A DNA stretch of 64,000 nt from Leptolyngbya sp. PCC 7375 (GTDB taxonomy: Bacteria; Cyanobacteriota; Cyanobacteriia; Phormidesmidales; Phormidesmidaceae). Both the position numbers and the translations under genes were made by a program. The DNA lies in assembly GCF_000316115.1 (NCBI RefSeq), contig NZ_JH993797.1, positions 6,297,961-6,361,960 of the forward strand. Direction: 5' to 3'. Numbering within the stretch: position 1 is the first letter of the stretch; every line of letters starts with the position of its first letter. This document shows positions 9,358 through 18,649 of this stretch, piece after piece. The notes beneath the pieces are model-generated. The model worked only from the letters and a program-made list of their open reading frames with translations. It did no database searches and had not been told where the DNA came from.

Positions 9358-11001
9358 TTATCGCCAGCGACCTGAACGAAGAATACTAATAATTAACCAA
9401 ATACCCAGCAGGGTGGCAGCGGCAAAGAGGCTGGTACTCAACCATTGCAGTTGCACATTGGTTTGATTGCTGGAAATAATGGCAGCACCAATAATCAGGG
9501 CGGCGACTACTGTACTAAACGAACGACGGTTGGCCGCTTGCTCGATACTTCGCTGCACGTTAGTGAGGTCTTTGATATTGACATTCCAAGTCAGGGTCTC
9601 CTCGCTTAAGCGATCGAGCAGGAAACCAAACTGACGCGGTGCTGACAGGGACAGGTTACGAAATTCTAGCCCCGTTCGCAGTAATGCTTGCAGGGGGTCA
9701 TCTCCAATCAGCTGCTGGCGGAACAGGTCGACCATTAATGGTCGAATCTCAGCAATCAGATTAATTTGAGGATTAAACTGACGGGCAACGCCTTCTAAAT
9801 TGGCCAAGGACTTGGTAAATAGCCCAATATTGGCGGGCCAACGCAAATGATTACGGGTCCCTGCTTCTAAAATTTCGGCAAAGGCAGCGGCGGTATTGAA
9901 GCTTTGCAGGGATAGGCCATAATAGCGGGCCAGCAAGCGGCTGTAGTCGAACTCTAACTTCGCCAAATCGACATCCTGGAGCGGCTCTGCCAACTGCAAT
10001 GTGAGCTGCGCACACCGTTGGGCATCGGAACTAACCACGGCTAATACCATCTCAGTCAACGTCGTGCGCGTACGCGGATCTAAGCGACCCATCATGCCAC
10101 AGTCTAGGAGGGCAATGCGACCATCGCTGAGATAAAAAATATTGCCCGGGTGGGGGTCGGCATGGAAGAAGCCATCGATAAAGTACTGTTGGAAAAAAGC
10201 GCGAAACAGCAGCCGACTTAGGAGATTACGGCTTTCTGATGGTGCTTCGGACGTTGCTGGATCGGTACCGATGGCAGCTGATAGAATGGGCTGCCCATCC
10301 AGCCATTGCATCACGAGTACTTTGGGCTGGGTCAGGGGCCAGATAATTTCAGGGATGGCCAACTGATGGGTGTCAAACCAGCGACCTTTAGCCAGATTTT
10401 GACGCAGCTGGTCAGTGTAGGTGGCCTCCGTTGTAAAGTCCAGCTCGGCATTGAGGGCACTGCTAAATTCATCGGCCAGGGCAACCACGTTATAGCGTTG
10501 GCCAAACTGGGTGGTAGACACTAGCTTGGCGATATCCCGAATCAGCGCCATGTCTCGCCGTACCTGTATATCGATACCAGGACGCTGAATTTTTAGGGCG
10601 ACGGGCTGACCGTTTTTGAGCACGGCTCGATGGACCTGGCCGATGGACCCGGATGCGATCGCACCATAATCCACCTCTGAAAACACCACATCTGGATCTA
10701 ATTGTTCTTTAAGAAACACCCGAATGGTCGCTGCATCTACGGGCGGCACCGTCGATTGCAAAGCGCTTAGCGCTTCGATATAGGCCGGTGGCACGAGGTC
10801 AGGACGCGTACTCAGCAACTGACCAAACTTGATATAAACCGGTCCTAAATCCGTCAAAATATTTCGCAACACTGCCGGGGGTGGAATATCGGGTTCTTCT
10901 GAAGCCTTACCCACCAGCAAACGCCGCATATAATCCCAACCGTGGCGTAAAAACACCTCCACAATTTCACCCTGGCGGGAAATAAGATTTGGCGTTAACA
11001 T
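9358..11001 (-). CDS. ABC1/UbiB-family atypical kinase
   Basis: 547 residues. Family signatures are intact: the N-terminal KxGQ motif (KFGQLLSTRPDLVPPAYIE), an Ala-rich nucleotide loop in GSIGQVHRAVLKNGQPVALK, the catalytic DPHPGN (HADPHPGNIFYL) and LLDCGMMG as the DFG equivalent. Two hydrophobic segments near the C-terminus (FSTVVAALIIGAAIIS and LFAAATLLGIWLIISIL) anchor it in a membrane. The family supports quinone or prenyl-lipid biosynthesis by ATPase/kinase activity; in cyanobacteria several paralogues exist and the exact quinone role is not settled. Single gene, no operon. Confidence 0.9.
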   Translation of the reverse strand: MLTPNLISRQGEIVEVFLRHGWDYMRRLLVGKASEEPDIPPPAVLRNILTDLGPVYIKFGQLLSTRPDLVPPAYIEALSALQSTVPPVDAATIRVFLKEQLDPDVVFSEVDYGAIASGSIGQVHRAVLKNGQPVALKIQRPGIDIQVRRDMALIRDIAKLVSTTQFGQRYNVVALADEFSSALNAELDFTTEATYTDQLRQNLAKGRWFDTHQLAIPEIIWPLTQPKVLVMQWLDGQPILSAAIGTDPATSEAPSESRNLLSRLLFRAFFQQYFIDGFFHADPHPGNIFYLSDGRIALLDCGMMGRLDPRTRTTLTEMVLAVVSSDAQRCAQLTLQLAEPLQDVDLAKLEFDYSRLLARYYGLSLQSFNTAAAFAEILEAGTRNHLRWPANIGLFTKSLANLEGVARQFNPQINLIAEIRPLMVDLFRQQLIGDDPLQALLRTGLEFRNLSLSAPRQFGFLLDRLSEETLTWNVNIKDLTNVQRSIEQAANRRSFSTVVAALIIGAAIISSNQTNVQLQWLSTSLFAAATLLGIWLIISILRSGRWR

Positions 11002-11049
11002 GCAGCCCTTCGTTAAAGTAGTGTCGGTTTGATGCTAGCAAAGGGTTAT

Positions 11050-11165
11050 AAGAATTATGAGTTATGAGTTATGAGTTCCCAGTTATTGGTTCGGTGTATC
11101 TAGTACGCATTGAAAGACAACTCGCACCCAAAATTCCCAACCAATAACCAATAACCAATAACAAA
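11050..11165. repeat. Heptanucleotide tandem repeats (STRR type)
   Basis: Two short arrays of 7-bp units lie in the divergent gap between the UbiB-like gene and the hydrolase. The first is (TTATGAG)n at about 11055-11077; the second is (AACCAAT)n at about 11138-11162. The left block also includes GTTATTGGTT, complementary to part of the second array, so the two could pair. Such heptamer repeats are known from filamentous cyanobacteria. Copy number may vary between strains. Confidence 0.7.
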
Positions 11166-11193
11166 CAACTCTCCCTTGCTCCCCTTCTAACCT

Positions 11194-12180
11194 ATGTGGC
11201 TACGTAACCTCATCCTCATTTGCACAACGGCGTACCACATCTGGTGTTGTCGCCAAGAAGCTCAAACGCCGCCGCCAGGGAAGGTTTATGACATTGGAGA
11301 TTGCAAACTCCACCTGTATCGTCGGGGACGACCACGGCCTCACCAACCGACGGTAATTTTGGATCACAGTCTGGGGGGGGTGGAAGGTTATCTGCTAATT
11401 GACGAAATTGCTGAATTTGCTGATGTCTGCATTTATGACCGCGCCGGTTATGGCTGGAGTTCTAACAGCCCCAATCCACGCAACAGCAACGAAATGATGC
11501 AGGAATTTGAAGCCTTAATGCGTCAAGCGGATATTCGTCCACCCTATGTGCTGGTTGGGGACTCGTTGGCTAGCTACACCATGCGTCTTTATGCCCATAC
11601 CTACCCCGACAATGTGGCCGGATTGATTTTGACCGATGGTCTCCATGAAGACGGCATGGCCAGACTACCTGGCAGCCTCAAGCTGATGAAAGCTGTTTTT
11701 ACGGCGGGCTTTTTGATGTCGGTGGTAGGCTCCGCCCTGGGATTTATTCGGATTATGCAGCAGTTGGGACTGTTCCAGGTGATTAGCCCTCGACTCAGAC
11801 AGTACAGTCAGGAGCAATTGGCCCCTGTTCTACGTTCCTTTGTACGCCCCAAACATTGGTTTACCATGGCCCGCGAAATGATCAACCTCAATACCAGCCA
11901 TGAACAGCTACGTAAAACAGGAAATTTGGGGTCCTTACCCGTAATTAATATCAAGGCCAGCCACTTCTTTACGCCAGCACCCCTCGTCAAACCCTTGCCC
12001 CTGGAAACTGCGGATCATCTCTGGACCCAGATGCATCACAATCTCATGAGACTTTCAACCCAAAGCCTCAGCTTGCCCGCTCAGAGTAGTAGTCACTTTG
12101 TTTGGGTTGATCAGCCTGAGGCCATGATTGAAGCTATTGATCGGATGTTGCTCAAGTTGCAGAGGGAGCGTCAAAGCTAG
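11194..12180 (+). CDS. Alpha/beta hydrolase
   Basis: 328 residues. The fold is recognisable from the oxyanion-loop region ILDHSLGGVEGYLL, the strand IYDRAGYGWS and the nucleophile elbow VGDSLASYTMR (G-x-S-x-A around the serine). A late histidine in SSHFVWVDQPEAMIEA is in the position expected for the catalytic base. The N-terminus is hydrophobic (LRNLILICTTAYHIWCC) and may be a membrane anchor or signal. Substrate cannot be inferred. Divergent from the UbiB-like gene. Confidence 0.8.
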   Translation: MWLRNLILICTTAYHIWCCRQEAQTPPPGKVYDIGDCKLHLYRRGRPRPHQPTVILDHSLGGVEGYLLIDEIAEFADVCIYDRAGYGWSSNSPNPRNSNEMMQEFEALMRQADIRPPYVLVGDSLASYTMRLYAHTYPDNVAGLILTDGLHEDGMARLPGSLKLMKAVFTAGFLMSVVGSALGFIRIMQQLGLFQVISPRLRQYSQEQLAPVLRSFVRPKHWFTMAREMINLNTSHEQLRKTGNLGSLPVINIKASHFFTPAPLVKPLPLETADHLWTQMHHNLMRLSTQSLSLPAQSSSHFVWVDQPEAMIEAIDRMLLKLQRERQS

Positions 12181-12384
12181 AATTTTTCTATTTTTTGAAG
12201 TTTTGTAACTCTCCACTCCCTAGTCCCTAAAGCTTGCTAAAGCGAAATAACTATGGGTTAGCGATTACAATAAAACGTGGCTGGTAATAGTTCGTTAGCC
12301 TTTACTTCAGTATCGGGGTAAAGGCGCTAGGTCATAGCTAGCCAAAGCTATATATAGTAAGCCTCTACATAGCGGTAACCTGCA

Positions 12385-14004
12385 ATGAGTACACAGCCTG
12401 ATCGAGTCTTAATTTTTGACACTACCCTACGGGATGGGGAGCAATCTCCTGGTGCGACAATGAATGTCGAAGAAAAGCTAGCGGTGGCTCGTCAGCTGGC
12501 TCGGCTTGGTGTAGACATCATTGAGGCAGGGTTTCCCTACGCGAGTCCTGGTGATTTTGAGGCGGTGCAGCGCATTGCCCAGGAAGTGGGAATTGCTGAT
12601 GGACCGACTATTTGTGGCTTAGCTCGGGCGACTAAACAGGATATCGAAGCCGCTGCTCGGGCAATTGAGCCTGCCAATAAAGGTCGGATCCATACCTTTA
12701 TCGCCACGTCCGATATCCACATGAAATATAAGCTCAAGAAATCGCGGGATGAGGTGCTAGCCATCACCGATGAGATGGTGCGCTTTGCCAAGGGCTTTAC
12801 GGACGATGTGGAGTTTTCGCCAGAGGATGCGGGTCGCTCAGAGCCAGCATTTTTGTACCAGGTGTTGGAGGCTGCGATCGCAGCCGGAGCCACCACCATC
12901 AATATTCCTGACACCGTTGGCTACCTCACCCCCAGCGAATTTGGCGGTTTAATCAAAGGCATTGCCGAAAACGTACCCAACGTGGACCAGGCGGTTATTT
13001 CTGTGCACGGTCACAACGATCTGGGGTTGGCTGTGGCCAACTTTTTAGAAGCCGTTAAAAACGGCGCTCGCCAGCTAGAGTGCACCATTAACGGCATCGG
13101 TGAGCGGGCGGGTAACGCCGCCCTCGAAGAGCTAGTGATGGCCATGCATGTGCGTCGGCAGTACTTTAATCCTTTCTTTGGTCGTCCCGCTGACTCGGAA
13201 GCGCCCCTGACCCATATCAACACCCAGGAAATTTACAAGACCTCCCGGCTGATCTCCAGCGTCACTGGCATGCTAGTGCAGCCTAATAAGGCCATTGTCG
13301 GGGCCAATGCCTTTGCCCATGAGTCCGGCATTCACCAGGATGGCGTTCTGAAGAATAAGCTCACCTATGAGATTATGGACGCCCAAACCATCGGTCTCAA
13401 CGATAATCTGATCGTGCTGGGTAAGCACTCAGGCCGTAATGCATTCCGCACCCGCCTGCAGGAACTGGGCTATGAGCTATCGGACCAGGATTTAAACAAG
13501 GCATTTTTGCGGTTTAAGGAGCTGGCGGATAAGAAAAAGGAAATTAGCGATCGCGACCTGGAAGCCATCGTCAATGACGAAACCCAACAGGTGGTTGAGC
13601 ACTTCAAACTTGAACTTGTCCAGGTTTCCTGTGGTAGCAGCGCTCGACCTACCGCCACAGTCACTATCCTCACCCCCAACGGCAAAGAATTAATGGATGC
13701 TGCCATCGGCACGGGTCCCGTCGATGCCGTGTACAAAGCCATCAATCGGGTGGTTGATATTCCCAACGACCTGATCGAATACTCCGTCCAGTCAGTGACC
13801 GCCGGCATTGACGCCATGGGTGAGGTGACCATTCGGCTGCGCCATAACCAGCACATTTACTCGGGTCATGCAGCGAATACGGACATTGTGGTGGCCTCAG
13901 CCGACGCCTACATGCAGGCCTTAAACCGTCTGTACAGCGCCACTCAAGTGGGTGAGTCTCTGCATCCACAGCGGATGGCCGTACCCGCTGGCACTGGCGT
14001 TTAG
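12385..14004 (+). CDS. leuA: 2-isopropylmalate synthase
   Basis: 539 residues. It condenses acetyl-CoA with 2-oxoisovalerate, the first step of leucine synthesis. Signatures are complete: DTTLRDGEQSPG at the N-terminus, SVHGHNDLGLAVANFLEAV with the metal-binding histidines, HESGIHQDG, and a C-terminal leucine-binding regulatory domain (about 390-515) ending before a short variable tail. Length is that of the bacterial LeuA type 1 enzyme. It precedes the isocitrate dehydrogenase gene by about 150 bp on the same strand; co-transcription is possible but not shown. Confidence 0.96.
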   Translation: MSTQPDRVLIFDTTLRDGEQSPGATMNVEEKLAVARQLARLGVDIIEAGFPYASPGDFEAVQRIAQEVGIADGPTICGLARATKQDIEAAARAIEPANKGRIHTFIATSDIHMKYKLKKSRDEVLAITDEMVRFAKGFTDDVEFSPEDAGRSEPAFLYQVLEAAIAAGATTINIPDTVGYLTPSEFGGLIKGIAENVPNVDQAVISVHGHNDLGLAVANFLEAVKNGARQLECTINGIGERAGNAALEELVMAMHVRRQYFNPFFGRPADSEAPLTHINTQEIYKTSRLISSVTGMLVQPNKAIVGANAFAHESGIHQDGVLKNKLTYEIMDAQTIGLNDNLIVLGKHSGRNAFRTRLQELGYELSDQDLNKAFLRFKELADKKKEISDRDLEAIVNDETQQVVEHFKLELVQVSCGSSARPTATVTILTPNGKELMDAAIGTGPVDAVYKAINRVVDIPNDLIEYSVQSVTAGIDAMGEVTIRLRHNQHIYSGHAANTDIVVASADAYMQALNRLYSATQVGESLHPQRMAVPAGTGV

Positions 14005-14154
14005 GTCAGTATTACATCACACAAATCCTAAATTACCTGAGGCTCTCCCTTGGCTGAGATTACTCTCAATGCCAAAATAGAGCCTTGGAGTTGCCGTGCG
14101 TTGATGCAATTAACGTGGCGACAACCCCAAACCCACGCAGGTAGTAGGAAGAAC

Positions 14155-16383
14155 ATGAGCCACCCCACAGCAAAAATTATTTACACCCTGACTGATGAAG
14201 CCCCGGCACTGGCCACCTATTCCTTACTACCCATCATCCAAGCCTTTACCCAAGCCGCCAATGTCATTGTAGAAACCAGTGACATTTCTCTGGCGGGGCG
14301 GATCATTGCCAATTTCCCAGAAACCTTGACAGAAGCCCAACGTTTACCCGATGCCCTGACTGAACTGGGTGCCCTGGCCAAAACACCGGAAGCCAATATT
14401 ATCAAGCTACCTAATATCAGTGCTTCTATCCCACAGCTAACGGCAGCCATTAAGGAACTACAAGACAAGGGATATAACGTTCCCGACTATCCTGCTGAAC
14501 CCAAAAATGAGGCCGAAGCTGAGATTAAATCTCGCTATGCCAAAGTGTTAGGCAGCGCGGTGAATCCTGTCTTACGGGAAGGCAACTCAGACCGGCGGGT
14601 GGCAGCAGCCGTGAAACAATATGCCCAGAAAAATCCTCACCGAGTTGGCGCATGGGCATTGGATTCTAAATCCCATGTGGCCCACATGGACAGTGAAGAT
14701 TTTTATGGCAGTGAGAAATCCGTTGTCATTCAAGGTGCCGACAGCATCAGCATTGAGCTAGTTACTGAAGATGGTGACATCACAGTCTTAAAAGAGAAAA
14801 TGACTGTCCTGTCAGGGGAGGTGATTGACGCAGCTGTGATGAGCGTTAAAGCGCTGCGGGCTTTTTATGAAAAAGAGATTGATAGTGCTCAAAAAGAGAA
14901 CATTCTGCTTTCTCTCCATGTGAAAGCAACCATGATGAAAGTCTCTGACCCCATTTTGTTTGGCCATGCTGTCACCGTTTACTTTAAAGACGTATTTAAA
15001 AAGTATGCTGACACCTTTGCCCAACTGGGTGTCAACCCCAACAATGGCCTGGGCGATGTATATGCCAAAATTAAAACATTGCCCGATGACCAACGTGCTG
15101 CCATTGAAGCCGATTTACAAGCAACCTATGGCAAGCGGCCTGATCTCGCCATGGTCAACTCCGATCAGGGCATTACCAATCTCCATGTGCCCAGCGACGT
15201 GATCATCGATGCCTCTATGGCAGCTGCCATTCGTTCCTCTGGCCAAATGTGGGGGACGGACGGCAAGCTTCATGATACTAAGGCCATCATCCCCGATCGA
15301 TGCTATGCCACCATGTACCAAGAGTGCATTAGCTTCTGCCAAGAAAATGGAGCCTTTGATGTGACCACCATGGGTAATGTCGCCAATGTGGGTCTGATGG
15401 CGCAGAAAGCTGAAGAATATGGTTCCCACGATAAAACATTTGAGATTCCTGCCAATGGTATCGTGCGCGTCGTAAGTGCCGATGGGCAAACGCTGATGGA
15501 GCATGGCGTCGAAAAGGGTGATATCTGGCGCATGTGCCAAACCAAAGATATTCCCATTCAGGACTGGGTAAAACTTGCCGTTAGTCGTGCCAGAGCAACC
15601 GGTGCACCTGCCGTCTTCTGGTTAGACGAACATCGTGCCCATGATGCAAATATCCTTAAAAAGGTTAAGCAGTATCTCCCCCACCACGACACCACAGGTC
15701 TGGACATCAAGATTTTGCCACCTGCGGACGCCATGCGTTTCACCTGTGAGCAGATCAAGATTGGCAAAAATGTTATCTCAGTTACCGGTAATGTTCTGCG
15801 TGACTATTTAACGGATCTCTTCCCCATTCTTGAGCTGGGTACGAGCGCAAAAATGCTCTCCATTGTGCCGTTGTTAGCAGGCGGTGGTTTGTTTGAGACA
15901 GGGGCGGGTGGTTCTGCCCCCAAGCATGTACAACAGTTTATTAGTGAAGGGCATTTGCGGTGGGACTCACTGGGGGAGTTTCTAGCCTTGGCCGTGACCC
16001 TGGAGGATGTGGGGCGTAAAACCAATAATGAAAACGCCTTGATCTTGGCTGAAACCCTGAACAAAGCCAATAGCCAATATTTGCAAAATGCCAAGACCCC
16101 GTCCCGTAAAGTCCATGAGTTAGATAATCGCGGCAGTCATTTTTACCTGGCCATGTACTGGGCCCAGGCTTTGGCTGAACAAGATAAAAATCTAGAGCTC
16201 AAAGCTAAATTTGCCAAGCTAGCGCAGCACCTGAGTGAAAACGAAGACAAAATTGTTGATGAACTCAATGCCGCTCAAGGAACATCCATGGATATTGGCG
16301 GTTACTATCTGGCAGATGCAGAGAAAACCAGCCAGGCCATGCGCCCTAGTCAGACGCTAAATGCAGCCTTGGCAACAGTTTAG
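14155..16383 (+). CDS. icd: Monomeric NADP-dependent isocitrate dehydrogenase
   Basis: 742 residues, the size of the monomeric (IDH-II) class rather than the roughly 45-kDa dimeric enzyme. It converts isocitrate to 2-oxoglutarate, linking carbon metabolism to nitrogen assimilation. Class-typical stretches include AAVKQYAQKNPHRVGAW, DSEDFYGSEKS, VFWLDEHRAHD and GGGLFETGAGGSAPKHVQQF. I start at the ATG at 14155 (MSHPTAKIIYTLTDEAP), where homology begins; the frame stays open upstream to a TTG at 14050 but the extra residues look untranslated. Many cyanobacteria use the dimeric form, so this class is worth noting. Confidence 0.94.
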   Translation: MSHPTAKIIYTLTDEAPALATYSLLPIIQAFTQAANVIVETSDISLAGRIIANFPETLTEAQRLPDALTELGALAKTPEANIIKLPNISASIPQLTAAIKELQDKGYNVPDYPAEPKNEAEAEIKSRYAKVLGSAVNPVLREGNSDRRVAAAVKQYAQKNPHRVGAWALDSKSHVAHMDSEDFYGSEKSVVIQGADSISIELVTEDGDITVLKEKMTVLSGEVIDAAVMSVKALRAFYEKEIDSAQKENILLSLHVKATMMKVSDPILFGHAVTVYFKDVFKKYADTFAQLGVNPNNGLGDVYAKIKTLPDDQRAAIEADLQATYGKRPDLAMVNSDQGITNLHVPSDVIIDASMAAAIRSSGQMWGTDGKLHDTKAIIPDRCYATMYQECISFCQENGAFDVTTMGNVANVGLMAQKAEEYGSHDKTFEIPANGIVRVVSADGQTLMEHGVEKGDIWRMCQTKDIPIQDWVKLAVSRARATGAPAVFWLDEHRAHDANILKKVKQYLPHHDTTGLDIKILPPADAMRFTCEQIKIGKNVISVTGNVLRDYLTDLFPILELGTSAKMLSIVPLLAGGGLFETGAGGSAPKHVQQFISEGHLRWDSLGEFLALAVTLEDVGRKTNNENALILAETLNKANSQYLQNAKTPSRKVHELDNRGSHFYLAMYWAQALAEQDKNLELKAKFAKLAQHLSENEDKIVDELNAAQGTSMDIGGYYLADAEKTSQAMRPSQTLNAALATV

Positions 16384-16405
16384 CAGAGTACCTGATGTAG
16401 GGGCT

Positions 16406-16472
16406 GTGCCTGGTGCCAGCCCTTTACGAAACCATATGTTTCACCAGGTAAAACATCCAGGCACAACATATG
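16406..16472. other. Interleaved inverted repeats between convergent genes
   Basis: In the 98-bp gap between the 3' ends of the isocitrate dehydrogenase and thioesterase genes, GTGCCTGG (16406-16413) pairs with CCAGGCAC (16457-16464), and CATATGTT (16433-16440) pairs with AACATATG (16465-16472). Their order is a-b-a'-b', so the two stems cannot nest. They would be mutually exclusive hairpins or a pseudoknot. Both genes end here, so a transcript-end structure is the simplest role. Confidence 0.5.
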
Positions 16473-16481
16473 TGTTGAGGC

Positions 16482-16937
16482 TCAATCGTTTAATTTTAGA
16501 GCCACATATTTACCGTGAAATTGGCCGACGAGTAGACCATTTGAATACACTTCAGATGAGAGGCTTATGCGCCCTTTTCCACGTTTAGTCAGTGTATTGA
16601 TAAAGCACTGCCAGGCACTAGAATCAGGTGCGAAACAACGGGCCTGAACATCTCCTGTAGCAGGATTTGTATATTCCAGGCTATTGCTTTGAATAACAAT
16701 ACGACTGGGTATATTCAACGTCTTTAACTGCACATGGACAAACGTCCAGGCAGAAAGAATTGCTAATGTCGAAATACTGCCACCAAATACTGTATTACGG
16801 TGATTGATATTGGGTGCTAAGGGTGCCGATAGCAGAACACCGCTGTCATTGATGGAGGTAACTGTTACCTCCATCGCTTTAGACATGGGAATGTGTTCGT
16901 GAAGGTACTGTTCTATGGTGATGCAATCAATGGCCAT
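16482..16937 (-). CDS. Thioesterase of the YiiD C-terminal (hotdog) type
   Basis: 151 residues with the hotdog-fold pattern of the YiiD-C family: NHRNTVFGGSISTLAILSAW carries the central helix (here FGGS), followed by strands NSLEYTNPATGDVQARC and a C-terminal VGQFHGKYVALK. Members are putative acyl-CoA or acyl-ACP thioesterases; the substrate is unknown. YiiD in enterobacteria is fused to an acetyltransferase domain, absent here. Convergent with icd. Confidence 0.75.
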   Translation of the reverse strand: MAIDCITIEQYLHEHIPMSKAMEVTVTSINDSGVLLSAPLAPNINHRNTVFGGSISTLAILSAWTFVHVQLKTLNIPSRIVIQSNSLEYTNPATGDVQARCFAPDSSAWQCFINTLTKRGKGRISLSSEVYSNGLLVGQFHGKYVALKLND

Positions 16938-17006
16938 GTATGCTGAACTGTTCTTGGGCTTGCCGTAATGGCAATCATCAGAATAGCTGAAAAGCCTGTA
17001 GTCATC

Positions 17007-17423
17007 CTAAAGCAACAAATTTTGGAAGGGGTGGGTGTTTTTCCAGCGGTAGGTATTAAAATCTCGCTGATCGACGGAGAGGATGCGCCCATGACCAAGA
17101 TTTTCGGCCAAAATCACCAATGACGCATCCGCTAAATCCATTGGTAAGTCACGATATTGGTCCATAAGACTGAGTATTCTGACGCAGTGGTCAGGGGTTA
17201 GGTCAAAGACCTGGAGAGCATAGTTTGAGACCTTATTCAGTAAAGCGGCAGGTGCATCTATGCCAACCCTTTGCTGCAAGAGATAACAGGTTTCTGTGAT
17301 CACACACCAGGTTGTGATAAATCCTTCTGGTTGGAATTCAGGAAAGCGGGCTATGGCCTTTTGATGAAATGTGTCGCGTTTATTTGCCAGCGCTAACCAA
17401 AAGCCAGAGTCAACGATAACCAT
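17007..17423 (-). CDS. PIN-domain ribonuclease toxin (VapC-like)
   Basis: 138 residues. Acidic residues of the PIN active site are in place: MVIVDSGFWLALANKRD (first Asp), CVITETCYLL (Glu) and LADASLVILAENLGHG (central Asp), with a final Asp in SVDQRDFNTYRW. The family cleaves RNA and is inhibited by a cognate antitoxin. Its start overlaps the end of the upstream small gene by 14 bp, the usual coupling of such pairs. Confidence 0.85.
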   Translation of the reverse strand: MVIVDSGFWLALANKRDTFHQKAIARFPEFQPEGFITTWCVITETCYLLQQRVGIDAPAALLNKVSNYALQVFDLTPDHCVRILSLMDQYRDLPMDLADASLVILAENLGHGRILSVDQRDFNTYRWKNTHPFQNLLL

Positions 17424-17682
17424 ATTTTTGCTCTAGCCCCTCTGCTAGATAGTTTTTGTAATTGACTGATAGATCTTCTTCAGCATCAACACAGCCAATA
17501 AGGTCAGACCAATCTGTAGCATCTGGAGCCGAGATCATAGGGGCCAAAGAAGGTTGAGGAGTCTGAGTAATTTGAGAGGTTTGGCTACCTTTTTTGAGAA
17601 GCTGAATGAACTGATAGACGAGATTTAGCGCCTCTTGGGGCAGGATTTGGAGGTCTTGCTGGATTTGATCAAGGGATGCCAT
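17410..17682 (-). CDS. Small antitoxin partner of the PIN toxin (DUF2281-like)
   Basis: 90 residues from the ATG at 17682; an in-frame TTG 15 bases upstream is possible. The N-terminus (MASLDQIQQDLQILPQEALN) resembles DUF2281/VapB-type antitoxins, a short amphipathic DNA-binding or dimerisation segment followed by a flexible Gln/Pro-rich region. The C-terminus is acidic (CVDAEEDLSVNYKNYLAEGL) and would occupy the toxin. Position directly upstream of and overlapping the PIN gene supports the role more than sequence does. Confidence 0.65.
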   Translation of the reverse strand: MASLDQIQQDLQILPQEALNLVYQFIQLLKKGSQTSQITQTPQPSLAPMISAPDATDWSDLIGCVDAEEDLSVNYKNYLAEGLEQKYGYR

Positions 17683-17818
17683 AGGGAGAACTGCCAATTG
17701 GGTAAATGGGCGGTTTGCTTTAATTTTAGCAATTGGTTGGGTGATCTACCCTATAACTATCACAGCCACATAACCTGAAATACCCATATAACCCGTAAAA
17801 CCCTCGTAAAATATATGC

Positions 17819-18649
17819 TCACGATACCTGCTGTGGCTTGCCGTAATGGTATACGGCATTGATCAGATTTTCGGGGGTGCCAATGTCGAGGTAATGGCCA
17901 GTTTCAAACGGAATAGCCTCTACCCGTAGGTTATTTGCGATCGCACTCACAATCACATCCCCAATCGGCGTTTCAGCATAGTCTGGCATCTCCTTGAGCA
18001 ATATCGGAGACTGATCGCCAATCAGCGCCTTACGCTTGGTCTCAACAAACTGGTGGAGAAACGCCGTAAAGCTAGGCCGCCATACAGCAATGGCCCACAT
18101 GTAGCGCAGATGGGTGAGGCTCGATTTTTCATAAATGCCAGAGACTACACCATCCTGGCCAAACTCCACTAAACCCACCTTATCAGGCTGATCCGTTGGG
18201 AACAGTCCTAACACCACATCGGCTTGGGTCGTTTGCAACCGAGCTATGAGCTGGACATAGGCATCAGTCGGGCTAAACAAGATATCGGGAAAACCCATGG
18301 CAACAATGGCATCTTTCACAAAAGGATAGGCCTGGTTGAGGCTAAAGGGCACCCCAAAGGGCACATGCACCGTCAAATAGGCCAATCGCATCTTGAGTTG
18401 GGAGCCATCACCGAAATAATTGGGAATATCCCACTTACCAGGTCGCAAAATCAAAAAGGACTCTTGCACTCCGCCTTTACCCATGGCCTCCAGCAAATAT
18501 TGACAGACCACCTTAGGCCGTAGCCCTTTGTCAGCCAGGCTTTGAAAGCCAATGGGGAACAGTTCTTTGCTCATGGATAATGGACTAATGCGGCTACCCT
18601 GGCCAGCAGCGGGGAGCAAACCAATGATTCTGGGGGAATGTGCAGTCAT
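17819..18649 (-). CDS. Sugar nucleotidyltransferase family protein
   Basis: 276 residues. The N-terminal nucleotide-binding loop GLLPAAGQGSRISPLSMSKE is the glucose-1-phosphate nucleotidyltransferase signature (GxGxR...P..K). The acidic pair in GFPDILFSPTDAY is in the metal-binding region. The C-terminus GHYLDIGTPENLINAVYHYG is typical of RfbA/GalU-like enzymes. It should make an NDP-sugar, but the sugar and base are not predictable. Its start overlaps the stop of the upstream 2H-phosphodiesterase gene by 4 bp (ATGA), so the two are probably one transcript. Confidence 0.8.
   Translation of the reverse strand: MTAHSPRIIGLLPAAGQGSRISPLSMSKELFPIGFQSLADKGLRPKVVCQYLLEAMGKGGVQESFLILRPGKWDIPNYFGDGSQLKMRLAYLTVHVPFGVPFSLNQAYPFVKDAIVAMGFPDILFSPTDAYVQLIARLQTTQADVVLGLFPTDQPDKVGLVEFGQDGVVSGIYEKSSLTHLRYMWAIAVWRPSFTAFLHQFVETKRKALIGDQSPILLKEMPDYAETPIGDVIVSAIANNLRVEAIPFETGHYLDIGTPENLINAVYHYGKPQQVS

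Noticed and set aside
12537..12914. Long antisense frame within leuA
   Set aside because: Mirror of the strongly coding leuA strand; composition follows the sense codons.
14812..15540. Antisense frames within the isocitrate dehydrogenase gene
   Set aside because: Shadows of a clear enzyme gene, with no independent motif.
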